This document shows positions 8,610 through 18,434 of a stretch of 64,000 bases of DNA, in pieces; the stretch's first letter is position 1; every line of letters starts with the position of its first letter. The translations under genes were made by a program, and so were the position numbers. Source of the stretch: an uncultured Alphaproteobacteria bacterium (GTDB lineage: Bacteria > Pseudomonadota > Alphaproteobacteria > HIMB59); assembly GCA_902555695.1 (NCBI GenBank), contig CACDTV010000001.1:19559-83558 (forward strand), given 5' to 3'. The notes under the pieces were generated by a model. The model ran no database searches, was not told where the DNA came from, and saw only the letters and a program-made list of their open reading frames with translations.

Positions 8610-10112
8610 TTAGTCAAAATAAACGACTTTGATACCCCCTCTGTCAGACTGCGATCTTCTATGACCTACTTTAAGTTTGTCTGTTTCAACAATTTTAATT
8701 CTCTTTGAGTCCAAATCAATATTTTTAGTAAAGCCATTTTTAAAAGATATCTTACTAATAAGAGTGTTTAAATTATTTTCGATATATTTAGTGTTGTGTT
8801 TACCATCTATGAAGTTTTTGTCTTTAAGAAGACAAATTAAAAAAGGGATGTTTGTCTTAATGCCCTCAATCTGAGTGCCTTCTAAAAATTTTATTAATTT
8901 GGATATAGCATCGTCTCGAATTAAGTCGTGAGATATAATTTTTCCTATCATCGGATCATAATAGAAACTTACTTCATCTCTTTCATCGTATCCCCAATCT
9001 AATCTTATGCCATTTGGTATTTTAGGAAACTTTAATTTAGTTATTTTTCCTGGAGATGGTAAGAAATTTTGAGATGGATCCTCTGCATAGACTCTGCATT
9101 CAATTGAATGTCCATAAGTTTTAATTTTATTTTGATTTAAAAATTTATTTTTTCTATTAAAAGCAAAATTTATTTGCATAGAAATTAAATCATTATTTGT
9201 CACTAACTCTGTAACAGGATGTTCAACTTGAATTCTTGTATTCATCTCAAGAAAATAATATTTCATTTCTTGAACATCATATATGAACTCTACAGTTCCG
9301 GCTCCTTCGTAATTTACATCAGAAGATAATTTTACAGCGGCTTTTGCCATATTATTTATTAATTCTCTATCTACCTCTGGTGCCGGAGACTCCTCAATTA
9401 TCTTTTGATATCTTCTTTGCATAGAGCAATCTCTTTCGAACAGATGCACAGATCCTTTTGCACCAAATCCAAAAACTTGTATCTCTATATGTCGAGCGTT
9501 GGTGATAAATTTCTCAATAAAAATATCTCCATTACCAAAAGATTTTGCAGCAAGATTACTAGTTTTTTCAATTGAATTGGCTAGGTCTTTGAAATTTTGG
9601 ACGACGCTCATGCCTATCCCCCCACCGCCAGCACTTGATTTTACAAGTAAAGGGTAGCCAATCTCTTCACATTTTGTCTTAAGTTGTTCATCACTTAATT
9701 TGTGAACATTATTTATGCCTGGACAAATAGGAATATTGGAATTTAAAGCCAATTCACGAGCAATATCCTTATTTCCCATTGATTTTATTGATTTTGGTTT
9801 TGGGCCAATCCATGTGATACCTCTGTCTATAACCTCTTGAGCAAAAGTGTCGTTTTCCGATAAAAAACCAAAACCAGGATGAATAGCATCCACATTTGAT
9901 TTTGTAGCTATTTCTAAAATCTTATTGTAAGAAAGATAACTTTCCTGAGCTTTACTAGGTCCTATATAATAAGACTCGTCAGATAATCTTACATGCTTTG
10001 AATTCTTATCTGCATCTGAATAAACAGCTACAGATTTGTGACCTAATATTTTACAACTTTTTATAATTCTATTTGCTATTTCACCGCGATTAGCAATTAA
10101 AATTTTTTTCAT
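8610..10112 (-). CDS. Biotin carboxylase (AccC-like)
   Basis: MKKILIANRGEIANRIIKSCKILG; SSAGGGGIGMS ATP-grasp; EMNTRIQVEHPVTE; no C-terminal BCCP domain. Confidence 0.92.
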   Translation of the reverse strand: MKKILIANRGEIANRIIKSCKILGHKSVAVYSDADKNSKHVRLSDESYYIGPSKAQESYLSYNKILEIATKSNVDAIHPGFGFLSENDTFAQEVIDRGITWIGPKPKSIKSMGNKDIARELALNSNIPICPGINNVHKLSDEQLKTKCEEIGYPLLVKSSAGGGGIGMSVVQNFKDLANSIEKTSNLAAKSFGNGDIFIEKFITNARHIEIQVFGFGAKGSVHLFERDCSMQRRYQKIIEESPAPEVDRELINNMAKAAVKLSSDVNYEGAGTVEFIYDVQEMKYYFLEMNTRIQVEHPVTELVTNNDLISMQINFAFNRKNKFLNQNKIKTYGHSIECRVYAEDPSQNFLPSPGKITKLKFPKIPNGIRLDWGYDERDEVSFYYDPMIGKIISHDLIRDDAISKLIKFLEGTQIEGIKTNIPFLICLLKDKNFIDGKHNTKYIENNLNTLISKISFKNGFTKNIDLDSKRIKIVETDKLKVGHRRSQSDRGGIKVVYFD

Positions 10113-10903
10113 TTCTTATCAACGATATAAGGCATTTTGGTATGATTGCCGTTTGAAGTTTTTTGTGGAATTTTTTTATCAGAGGAAATTTTTTCTCTCA
10201 GAGCCTTTAAGATTTCTACAGCATTAGGAGTGTCAGAGTGGACACAAATTGTTTCACATCCTACAACTACATCGTTTCCTTGAACAGTTTTAACTTTATT
10301 TTCATTCATTGCTCTTAAACAACGCTCCACAGCTCTATCAGTTGGATAATATTTATTTCGACCCTTGGCTATAACCAAATAACCTGTTTCATCATATTCC
10401 AAGTCAGAGTAAAATTCTCCGTAAAATTTTATTCCTCTTTCTTTGTATACTTTTTCGTGAAAAGTATTAACCATTCCGAAAATACCAACATTAAAAATTT
10501 CAGCTGCGTCAGCAATTCCATGAGCCACATCTTCCTCTTTCGCGGAGACACCATATAAAGATCCATGAGGTTTGATATGGTTTAATGGCATTCCATACTC
10601 ATCAAGAAAGGCTTTGATGGCACCAGTTTGATACATCACAAGATTTTTGATTTCATCACGTTTCATTTTCATCGGCCTTCTTCCAAATCCTACTAAGTCA
10701 GGATAGGCAGGGTGCGATCCAACTTTCACATCATATTTTTTTGCAAGCTCGACAGTTTTCCTCATTGTGTTTGGGTCTGAGGCGTGAAACCCACAGGCTA
10801 CATTAGCAGCATCTATATAAGGCATTATTTCTTCGTCATCTGCGAAGGAGTAAATACCAAAACCCTCACCCATATCGCAATTCAAATCGACCATGAATAA
10901 CAA
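10109..10903 (-). CDS. pxpA: LamB/YcsF family protein, 5-oxoprolinase subunit A-like
   Basis: VDLNCDMGEGFG...DAANVACGFHASDPNTM...KVGSHPAYPDLVGFGRR...IKPHGSLYG; start more likely MVDLNCD at 10894. Confidence 0.9.
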   Translation of the reverse strand: MLFMVDLNCDMGEGFGIYSFADDEEIMPYIDAANVACGFHASDPNTMRKTVELAKKYDVKVGSHPAYPDLVGFGRRPMKMKRDEIKNLVMYQTGAIKAFLDEYGMPLNHIKPHGSLYGVSAKEEDVAHGIADAAEIFNVGIFGMVNTFHEKVYKERGIKFYGEFYSDLEYDETGYLVIAKGRNKYYPTDRAVERCLRAMNENKVKTVQGNDVVVGCETICVHSDTPNAVEILKALREKISSDKKIPQKTSNGNHTKMPYIVDKK

Positions 10904-11041
10904 ATTCCTCTCATTTATAATTTACAGAAAATCAGGCTTTTATGTGAAAATCTTTTCCACATGTTGGAACAATTTTGCTTATATTTTTCAGAATATAGGT
11001 ATTATTATAAATACTTATATATAAGTAAGGAGGATAAAACT

Positions 11042-12202
11042 ATGACATTGCTTAAAAAGTTCATAGCTATTTTAGCTGTTAGTTTTGTCGGTGTCGCAGG
11101 TAACTTAAATGCTGACATTTTAGACGAAATTCCAGCTGATATTAGAGACTTCGTTTATAATCCTGACTTTATGGATCCTAACCAACCGCTTGGTGAAAGT
11201 GTATACAGAAATTGGAAAAGTGATAGACCACTTCCTTGGACTATCGGTTATGCAAGTTCTTACGCAGGTAATCTATGGAGAAAAGGTGTGATGGAAAGAT
11301 TGTATGGTGACTATTTACCAAAAATGAAAGCAGCAGGTATTCTTAACGATATCGTTGTTACACAATCTAACCTAAAAGACGCGGTTCAAATTCAACAAAT
11401 GAGACAGTTAACTGATCAAGGAGTTGATGGATTAATAGTCTGTTGCTCAAATCCTGTTGCATTAAATCCAACTATTGAGTATGCATACGGAAAAGGTGTT
11501 CCTACTGCATCAATGACAGGATACTTAACTTCAGAATATGCTATCAGTACATCTGTTAACTACAAATTAACCGGATATTATATTGCACAATGGTTAGCAG
11601 AAACTATTGGTGGTGAAGGTAATGTTGTTATTATGGAAGGAATTCCTGGAACATCAGCATCTGACTCACAGCACCAAGGTATGCTAGATGGATTTGCAGA
11701 ATATCCAGACATAACTGTTGTTGCTGAAATTGCACACATGTGGACACCACAAATTGCTCAAGCTGAACTTCAAAAATGGTTATCAGCTAACACAACTCAA
11801 GTTGACGGATTTGCTGTTCAGTCTTCAGGAGAGTCCGGAGCACTTAACGCTCTAGAATCATCTGGAAGACCAATGGTGCCTATGGCTTTGGGTGGAGAAA
11901 TTGGTGCATTCTGCTATTGGAGAAATAATCCAGACTTTATCGACAGAGCGGTCTATGCATGGCCTCCTGGAGATGATGCAGAGTTTGCGATGAATGTTCT
12001 TTTAAGAACTATGTATGGTCAGGGCCTTAAAATCCAGTCTATCTTAGTTCCTCCATATGAAGAAGATGTTGAGACTATTCAGTCTTTTGTTCCTGAAGAT
12101 TGTGACAGAAACTCAAGTGAGTTTAGAACTGTTGGAATTGAAAACTGGGCAAGTGATGAATATCTAAATAATTTCTTCGATCGTGGAGAAGCATTACTTT
12201 AA
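11042..12202 (+). CDS. Periplasmic sugar-type ABC substrate-binding protein
   Basis: Signal peptide MTLLKKFIAILAVSFVGVAGNLNA; AAGG AGG Shine-Dalgarno immediately upstream; the listed ORF starts 27 codons further upstream at 10961. Confidence 0.85.
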   Translation: MTLLKKFIAILAVSFVGVAGNLNADILDEIPADIRDFVYNPDFMDPNQPLGESVYRNWKSDRPLPWTIGYASSYAGNLWRKGVMERLYGDYLPKMKAAGILNDIVVTQSNLKDAVQIQQMRQLTDQGVDGLIVCCSNPVALNPTIEYAYGKGVPTASMTGYLTSEYAISTSVNYKLTGYYIAQWLAETIGGEGNVVIMEGIPGTSASDSQHQGMLDGFAEYPDITVVAEIAHMWTPQIAQAELQKWLSANTTQVDGFAVQSSGESGALNALESSGRPMVPMALGGEIGAFCYWRNNPDFIDRAVYAWPPGDDAEFAMNVLLRTMYGQGLKIQSILVPPYEEDVETIQSFVPEDCDRNSSEFRTVGIENWASDEYLNNFFDRGEALL

Positions 12203-12214
12203 TTTAAGTAATTA

Positions 12215-13999
12215 ATGAATGAAGAAAAAACTTTGGACAGTGCCCCAAACGGGAATGGGGCACAGTCTAACTCCTCTAAAGTTGGAGGGGATATTTATGT
12301 TCAAGATGCATCAAAATCCTTTGGTGTTACAAAAGCTCTAAACGGTGTAAATTTTAAAGCTAACTTTGGTGAAATCCACGCCATTGTTGGTGGTAATGGA
12401 TGTGGTAAGAGTACATTGGCAAAGGTTATTTCAGGAGTTTTACCTTTGGACAAAGGAAAGGTCTCTATTATGGGTCATTCACCCAATTCCCCAATTGAAG
12501 CCCAAAGAGTTGGCATTGCTACAGTTTTTCAAGAAGTAATGATAGCTGAAGAGGCTACTGTTTATGAAAATTTATTTATTGGATATGACTCTTTTTTTGG
12601 AAAAAAATTAGCACATCGAGATAGGGTCGAAAAAGCTGCATCTATAATGTTAGAGCTATCCGGTGAATTTGTCGATCCATATACAATAGCAAGTCAATTA
12701 TCGCTTGGTATGAAAGCTTGGATAACAATTGGTAGAGCATTTTTAAGAAATCCTAAAGTACTAATTTTAGATGAATCATCAGCTGCACTCGATTTTGACT
12801 CTACAGAAAGACTTTTTGCAAAAATGAGAACATTAAGAGATCAAGGTGCAGCAATATTTATAGTAACTCACAGAATTGCAGAGCTAGTTAGAATAAGCGA
12901 TAGAGCAACGGTTATGAGAGATGGGGTTGATGTTGGAGTTTTAGCAGGAGAGGAAATTACTGAAAAAAATCTTCTCGGACTTATGACAGGTGATAAAAAA
13001 TTTTCTACAGCATCAGAAATAAAAGCTACACCTCCAGACTCAATCTCAGATGAAATAGTTTTGTCTGCTAAAGATTTAAAAGTTTGGGACAATGGAGATG
13101 TTATTAACTTTGATCTTCCAAAAGGTGAGATACTTGGAGTCACAGGACTTGATGGGCAAGGACAAGATAATTTTGTTAAGGCTCTGGCAGGTATCGATCA
13201 ACCACTTAGCGGAGAAGTAATTGTCAAACAGTCTGATGAGGAAAGAGAAAGAACCAAGAAAGATTACACAACTGTGAATAGCTTGTTAGATGCCAAGAAA
13301 AGTGGAGTTGGATATGTATCTGGAGATAGAAAAAAAGAGGGTATTTTTCCTAACATGAGCATATATGAAAATATGGTCATACCTTTATATAAAGGAAAAC
13401 AAGCTAAAACATCAGGTGGATTTATTGGTTTTATTAAATGGATGGAATTAAACGGTATTTTTGATTGGGAAGTAGAAAGATTAAGTATTAAGACAGGTCC
13501 AAAGAATAATCTAATTACCTCATTGAGTGGGGGAAATCAGCAAAAAGTCATGATTGCCAGAGCTTTCACAACAACTCCAAAAATACTAATACTTAACGAT
13601 CCAGCGCGAGGTATTGATGTTGGTGCAAAACGAGACTTATATAAACACTTAAGAATTTTTGTAAATGAAGGTGGTACAGCGATATTTCTATCAAGTGAAC
13701 TTGAAGAATTTATAGGATTATGTCATCGAGTTTTAGTTTTTAGAGATGGGAGTATATTTGAGACATTTGAAAAAGAGGATATCAATCCAAATACTATCCT
13801 TGAGGGAATGTTTGGTCATACTCAAAAGAAATCTAATGATAATAATTTATCAAGTACGCAAAATTCAAATCAAAAAGCTAATACTAATGCAGAAATTCAA
13901 AATAAAATTATTAAACCGACTGTGCCTACAAATGTCAAAGTAGTAGATTTTACAGATAAACCTAAGAGCAAAGAAAAAATTAAAGTTAAATATTTTTAA
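12215..13999 (+). CDS. Sugar-type ABC transporter ATP-binding protein (duplicated ATPase)
   Basis: Walker A GGNGCGKST, LSLGM, second half LSGGNQQK; low-complexity N- and C-terminal tails. Confidence 0.92.
   Translation: MNEEKTLDSAPNGNGAQSNSSKVGGDIYVQDASKSFGVTKALNGVNFKANFGEIHAIVGGNGCGKSTLAKVISGVLPLDKGKVSIMGHSPNSPIEAQRVGIATVFQEVMIAEEATVYENLFIGYDSFFGKKLAHRDRVEKAASIMLELSGEFVDPYTIASQLSLGMKAWITIGRAFLRNPKVLILDESSAALDFDSTERLFAKMRTLRDQGAAIFIVTHRIAELVRISDRATVMRDGVDVGVLAGEEITEKNLLGLMTGDKKFSTASEIKATPPDSISDEIVLSAKDLKVWDNGDVINFDLPKGEILGVTGLDGQGQDNFVKALAGIDQPLSGEVIVKQSDEERERTKKDYTTVNSLLDAKKSGVGYVSGDRKKEGIFPNMSIYENMVIPLYKGKQAKTSGGFIGFIKWMELNGIFDWEVERLSIKTGPKNNLITSLSGGNQQKVMIARAFTTTPKILILNDPARGIDVGAKRDLYKHLRIFVNEGGTAIFLSSELEEFIGLCHRVLVFRDGSIFETFEKEDINPNTILEGMFGHTQKKSNDNNLSSTQNSNQKANTNAEIQNKIIKPTVPTNVKVVDFTDKPKSKEKIKVKYF
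12236..12267 (+). promoter_or_regulatory. RNA hairpin inside the 5' end of the ABC ATPase ORF
   Basis: GACaGTGCCCC-AAACGGGAAT-GGGGCACaGTC: 7-bp plus 3-bp paired arms separated by one mismatch. Confidence 0.6.
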
Positions 14000-14004
14000 A
14001 TTCA

Positions 14005-15267
14005 ATGGTTCAAGAATATAAAAATACAGATTTAGATTTATTTCAAAAAATAGATTTAACCAATCCTAAAGATGAGTTATTAAAAAAAAATAAGATAGGG
14101 TTATCGCAACAAGAAAACAATAATATAAAATTTAATTATTTAAATCACGAGATTTCAAAATTTGAAAATTTAGAGAGTCATTTATCTCAAGATAAATCAA
14201 AAAAACTTGATGATATTTTATTCTCTCAACTCGATGTTGATGATTATGCTAGTTTCAAAAATATGTATCCTCATAATATTTCTCAACCTAAATTAAATGT
14301 AAGTAAACTCTCTGTAAAAAAACATATAAACGAGGATGGCTCTTATCCCAATTTAGTTTCAAAGAATACAAAAGATAAAACCTCAGAAATATTTCAGGGA
14401 ATTTACCCTGAGCCAAAGTTTTTACCAGGTGGTGATAAGTATTTATTAATAGAATTTGGTAATGTGATGAATTTAGAATTGAACTTTAAAGCTCAGGGGC
14501 TATCAAACTTAATTAAGACAGCAAATATTAATGGAGTTTACGAAACACTCCCATGTTTTGCCTCAATGATAGTTCACTACAATCCAGATGATATCGGCTA
14601 TCAAGATTTAATTAATGAATTGAAATCATTGCTTAAAGATATGAAAGATAATGATGATACAGTTGTAAATAGCAGACTTTTTCATTTCCCGACTGTCTAT
14701 CTTGACAAATGGACTAAAGAAGCAATTGAAGACTATATAGCTAAAATCACAATGAAAAAGCCAGATCCTGAGTTCATCACAGAGTTAAATCAATTAGATG
14801 ATGTTAATCATTTTGTTAGAGTTCACTCTGGAACTGAGTATTGGGTGGCTTCGCTTGGTTTTTGGCCTGGTTTACCATTTACAATGCCTCTTGACCCTAG
14901 GTGCAAATTAACCGCTCCAAAGTATAACCCACCTAGAACATGGACACCAAAAGGAACTGTGGGCATGGGAGGATCGTCCACAGCTATTTATCCTGATAGG
15001 CTACCTGGGGGTTATCAAATTTTTGGCAGAACGCCTGTACCCATTTGGGATCCTGACAAGAATTTTGATGTTTTCAAAGATAGTATTTGTCTATTTAGGC
15101 CAGGAGATAGAATTAAATTTGTGCCTTGTGATTATGATGAGTTTGAAATGATTGAAAAAAAAGTTGAAGATAAATCATATCGATATGATTTAATTGAAGA
15201 GCATAAATTTTCCATCAAAAAATATAAAAACTGGTTGTCTAAACTAGATTATAATAAGAAGTTTTAG
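14005..15267 (+). CDS. pxpB: PxpB/KipI (AHS1) family protein with ~135-aa N-terminal extension
   Basis: KipI-like portion starts near FLPGGDKYLLIEFGN; VHSGTEYWVASLGFWPGLPF, PRTWTPKGTVGMGGSSTAIYP...GGYQIFGRTP. Confidence 0.87.
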   Translation: MVQEYKNTDLDLFQKIDLTNPKDELLKKNKIGLSQQENNNIKFNYLNHEISKFENLESHLSQDKSKKLDDILFSQLDVDDYASFKNMYPHNISQPKLNVSKLSVKKHINEDGSYPNLVSKNTKDKTSEIFQGIYPEPKFLPGGDKYLLIEFGNVMNLELNFKAQGLSNLIKTANINGVYETLPCFASMIVHYNPDDIGYQDLINELKSLLKDMKDNDDTVVNSRLFHFPTVYLDKWTKEAIEDYIAKITMKKPDPEFITELNQLDDVNHFVRVHSGTEYWVASLGFWPGLPFTMPLDPRCKLTAPKYNPPRTWTPKGTVGMGGSSTAIYPDRLPGGYQIFGRTPVPIWDPDKNFDVFKDSICLFRPGDRIKFVPCDYDEFEMIEKKVEDKSYRYDLIEEHKFSIKKYKNWLSKLDYNKKF

Positions 15268-16236
15268 ATGTTTGAAGTTATTAAACAAGGACTAGAAACA
15301 TCAGTGCAAGATTATCCCGGGAGAGTTGGTTATCTTAACCAAGGGTTTCCTCCCTCAGGGCCAATGGATAGTTGGTCTTTTCGACTTGCCAATTTACTTG
15401 TAGGTAATGAGGAGAGCTTTGCAGCGCTTGAGTGTCAGTACACTGGTCCAACTTTAAAATTTGAAAAAGATCATGTCATTGCAGTCTGTGGTGCTGATAT
15501 GCAGCCCAAAATAAATGGTAATTCTATTCCTATGTGGGAGAGTGTTTTAATAAAATCTGGACAAACTCTTGAAATGGGTTTTACAGTATCTGGTGCAAGA
15601 TCTTATGTGTCTTTTGCTGGAGGCATTGAGTCAGAAAAATGGCTAAACTCTCAATCAACTTTTCACAAAGCAGGCGTTGGTGGCATTGATGGTCATGCTT
15701 TGAAAGACGGTCAAAGAATTCCTTTAGGTCAAGCTAATGGGAAGATCGGTAGAAAAATTAGAACTGACTCAATTCCAGAGATTAGCAATAGTGGTATTTG
15801 GGAAATTGAGGTTGTTCGGGGACCAAATGATGATTGGCTTGACGACGAAGGATATGACACTTTTCTTAAAGCAGAGTGGAAACTTCAAGCAAGAAGTGAT
15901 CGTACTGGATTTAGGTTGGATGGACCCACTTTAAGTTTTACCGAAAAAGCTACAAATAAATCTCCTGAACATGGCTATGAACCCTCAAATATAATAGATC
16001 AGGGCTACCCAATAGGTGGTATTAATTTGGCTGGTCAAACGCCAATAATACTTGTAAATGATGGGCCTAGCATGGGTGGGTTTATTGTACCTTTTACTGT
16101 TCCATCAGCCTCTTTTTGGAAATTAGGACAAGCTAAACCAAATGAAAAATTTAAGTTTAAAGAAATAAGTGTGCAAGAGGCACAGGAAATGAGATCTGAA
16201 CAAACCTCCATCTGCTCAATGGGAAGTGTCATATAA
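15268..16236 (+). CDS. pxpC: PxpC/KipA (AHS2) family biotin-dependent carboxyltransferase-like protein
   Basis: GLETSVQDYPGRVGYLNQGFPPSGPMDSWSFRLANLLVGN; typical AHS2 start, directly follows AHS1 gene. Confidence 0.9.
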   Translation: MFEVIKQGLETSVQDYPGRVGYLNQGFPPSGPMDSWSFRLANLLVGNEESFAALECQYTGPTLKFEKDHVIAVCGADMQPKINGNSIPMWESVLIKSGQTLEMGFTVSGARSYVSFAGGIESEKWLNSQSTFHKAGVGGIDGHALKDGQRIPLGQANGKIGRKIRTDSIPEISNSGIWEIEVVRGPNDDWLDDEGYDTFLKAEWKLQARSDRTGFRLDGPTLSFTEKATNKSPEHGYEPSNIIDQGYPIGGINLAGQTPIILVNDGPSMGGFIVPFTVPSASFWKLGQAKPNEKFKFKEISVQEAQEMRSEQTSICSMGSVI

Positions 16237-16237
16237 T

Positions 16238-16456
16238 ATGTCTACAGAAGTTTTAACATCAGTTCCAGGTAACATATGGAAAGTTTTAGTAGAAGTTGGT
16301 GATGAAGTAAGTGAGGGGGATATATTATTTATTATGGAAGTTATGAAATCAGAGGTCAATCATAACGCTCCAGTTAGTGGAACAATAACTCAAGTTAACA
16401 TTAGGAACGACCAAGAGGGTGTAAGCCCTGGCACTGTTGCTATAATCATTGATTAA
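16238..16456 (+). CDS. Biotin carboxyl carrier / biotinyl domain protein
   Basis: EVMKSEVNHNAPVSGTI matches biotinyl domain with Met-Lys; ORF track start 16226, second ATG at 16238 follows the PxpC stop. Confidence 0.87.
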   Translation: MSTEVLTSVPGNIWKVLVEVGDEVSEGDILFIMEVMKSEVNHNAPVSGTITQVNIRNDQEGVSPGTVAIIID

Positions 16457-17071
16457 ATGACAGATACTCCACTTTTATATAATGGGCCTACTTCTCCTTT
16501 TGGAAGAAAATGTAAAGTATCTGCTCTTGTATTAGACGTTGCTCATAAAGAAGAAAAGATAAATATTTATAAATCAAGATTTCTAGATGAATTTAATCCA
16601 TTAAGACAAGTTCCTACTTTAATAGTTGGTGATAAAACGATCACAGACAGTGATAATATTTGTTTGTATTTTGATAGTATTTCAAAAAAAGACTCTATAT
16701 ATCCAAAAGATCGTTATTGGGAAAGTATGACAATGATAAGTGTTTCAAATGGAATTATGGAAAATGCAGTTAATCGTTATATAGAAATGTCAGCTATACC
16801 AGAATTAGAGCAAAGACATAAATCTATAGAACGATATGAGAAAAAAATTTTAAGATCCATTGACTGGATTGAAAAAAAATATGATGAGTTCGTGACTGAC
16901 AAGTTAACGATTGATCAAATATCTGTTGCCTGTGCATTAGACTATACATCTTTTAGATTTACTGATGCTTGGGGAGAAAATAATATTAAATTAAAAAAAT
17001 GGTTAGAAAATATTACCAAGAATGATTTTATGAAATCAACCTTACCTGGAGAGAGTTTTAAGTATGAATAA
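16457..17071 (+). CDS. Glutathione S-transferase family protein
   Basis: LLYNGPTSPFGRKCKVSALVLD...FNPLRQVPTLIVGDKTITDSDNICLYFD thioredoxin-like N-domain. Confidence 0.8.
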   Translation: MTDTPLLYNGPTSPFGRKCKVSALVLDVAHKEEKINIYKSRFLDEFNPLRQVPTLIVGDKTITDSDNICLYFDSISKKDSIYPKDRYWESMTMISVSNGIMENAVNRYIEMSAIPELEQRHKSIERYEKKILRSIDWIEKKYDEFVTDKLTIDQISVACALDYTSFRFTDAWGENNIKLKKWLENITKNDFMKSTLPGESFKYE

Positions 17072-17114
17072 AAGATTTAGAAAATTTTTATTACAAATGA
17101 TACATTATAAGTTG

Positions 17115-17612
17115 ATGAGATATATTTTTGTACTTCTTTTAAGTTTGCCATTATTATCGCTGAATTTAAATGCAGAGTATGAGATGCACATCCCAAATTG
17201 TACTCAAAAAGGTGTTGAAAATTGCGGTGGTTTTTTATTTGATAATGAAACTGGAGATGTCCTTTTTTGCGGTTCTGAGAGTTGTATCGATTTAAAACTT
17301 CCAAAATCTTGGAAGGCAAAACAGAAAGATAAACTATCAAAACAAGATCAAATATTAGAAATGCTCTCCAATATTCAGGTTGGATCTGTCAACACAGTTC
17401 AAAATGTTGAGCCTTCCTCAGATACAAAAATTGTAAATCAAGAAGTAAAATCAGAAGAAAAGAAAGAAGAAAAAGAGGTTGTCAAAAAAGAGGAAAAAGA
17501 AGAGAAAAAGATAGAAAAGTGTGACAAAGAAAAGAAAAGTTTGTGTAAAGGTTCTGGTGGCATGCAACTTGGAGGAACCGGAATGAAACTTAAGAAACCA
17601 ACAAAAAAATAG
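17115..17612 (+). CDS. Predicted secreted protein, Lys/Glu-rich, function unknown
   Basis: Signal peptide MRYIFVLLLSLPLLSLNLNA (ORF track start 17064); several Cys; KE-rich segment. Confidence 0.6.
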   Translation: MRYIFVLLLSLPLLSLNLNAEYEMHIPNCTQKGVENCGGFLFDNETGDVLFCGSESCIDLKLPKSWKAKQKDKLSKQDQILEMLSNIQVGSVNTVQNVEPSSDTKIVNQEVKSEEKKEEKEVVKKEEKEEKKIEKCDKEKKSLCKGSGGMQLGGTGMKLKKPTKK

Positions 17613-17613
17613 T

Positions 17614-17841
17614 TTGAAAAAAAAACAAAAGAGATCATTAGCTTCTTTAATATTAATAAGAGAAAAACTTGCCTATGACTTATGTAATGAGATTTATATG
17701 ACTAAAGATGAAGCTTATGAAATTATAGACTTTGCTTTCCAGCTTAGTGATAAATTACCTGAAACTTATGATCAGCTGAAATCAGAAATAAAGTCTTATA
17801 TAATTATTAATATGTTATCTCTAGTTACTAAATTCCACTAG
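17614..17841 (+). CDS. Small hypothetical protein (TTG start)
   Basis: 75 aa, directly downstream of previous gene; tandem position supports coding. Confidence 0.45.
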   Translation: MKKKQKRSLASLILIREKLAYDLCNEIYMTKDEAYEIIDFAFQLSDKLPETYDQLKSEIKSYIIINMLSLVTKFH

Positions 17842-18430
17842 TATCAATTTCTTCTTTTGAAATATTTTCTTTATTTTCATCAAGTAAATTTTCATAGTTC
17901 GAATTTTCATTACTCAAATAAATACTATCAGTTAAAATTATATCCATTCTCCTATTATTAAAGCTATAATCACAAGTAACTGAGAAAATTAACTCACTAC
18001 TATTAGATCTATTGCTAAGATAAATTTCCCAAGTTGTTTTACTTTTAAGTTTGTTTGGAAACTGTTTCACTTCAGTTTGAAATAATTCGGTGTTTTTCTT
18101 TTGAAATGAATTAATAAAGCTATCTTGAATGTCAAGACACTCAACAGGACTGAGTTGCAATTGATTATTTGAGCCGTGAATTTCGTAAATATTTCCTGTT
18201 TTTGTTGATTTTAAAGTGTATTCAGTAAGATATTTGTTTGCTATCAAGACGTTGTCCTCTTTAATAGAAATGCTCTCAATATTACCTTTCTTTAATTTTA
18301 TACTCCCATCATTTTCATACCTAAGAATGTCCTCGTACAATTTATAACCAAAAAGCTCAATTGATTGTGCATTCAAACAAAAAAACATGCTAACCGTGAA
18401 TAATGTTTTAAACATAAGGAATTTTAACAT
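17828..18430 (-). CDS. Predicted periplasmic protein, function unknown
   Basis: Signal peptide-like MLKFLMFKTLFTVSMFFCLNAQSIELFGYKL; start trimmed from 18505 to avoid overlapping the upstream gene. Confidence 0.6.
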   Translation of the reverse strand: MLKFLMFKTLFTVSMFFCLNAQSIELFGYKLYEDILRYENDGSIKLKKGNIESISIKEDNVLIANKYLTEYTLKSTKTGNIYEIHGSNNQLQLSPVECLDIQDSFINSFQKKNTELFQTEVKQFPNKLKSKTTWEIYLSNRSNSSELIFSVTCDYSFNNRRMDIILTDSIYLSNENSNYENLLDENKENISKEEIDTSGI

Positions 18431-18434
18431 TGAT

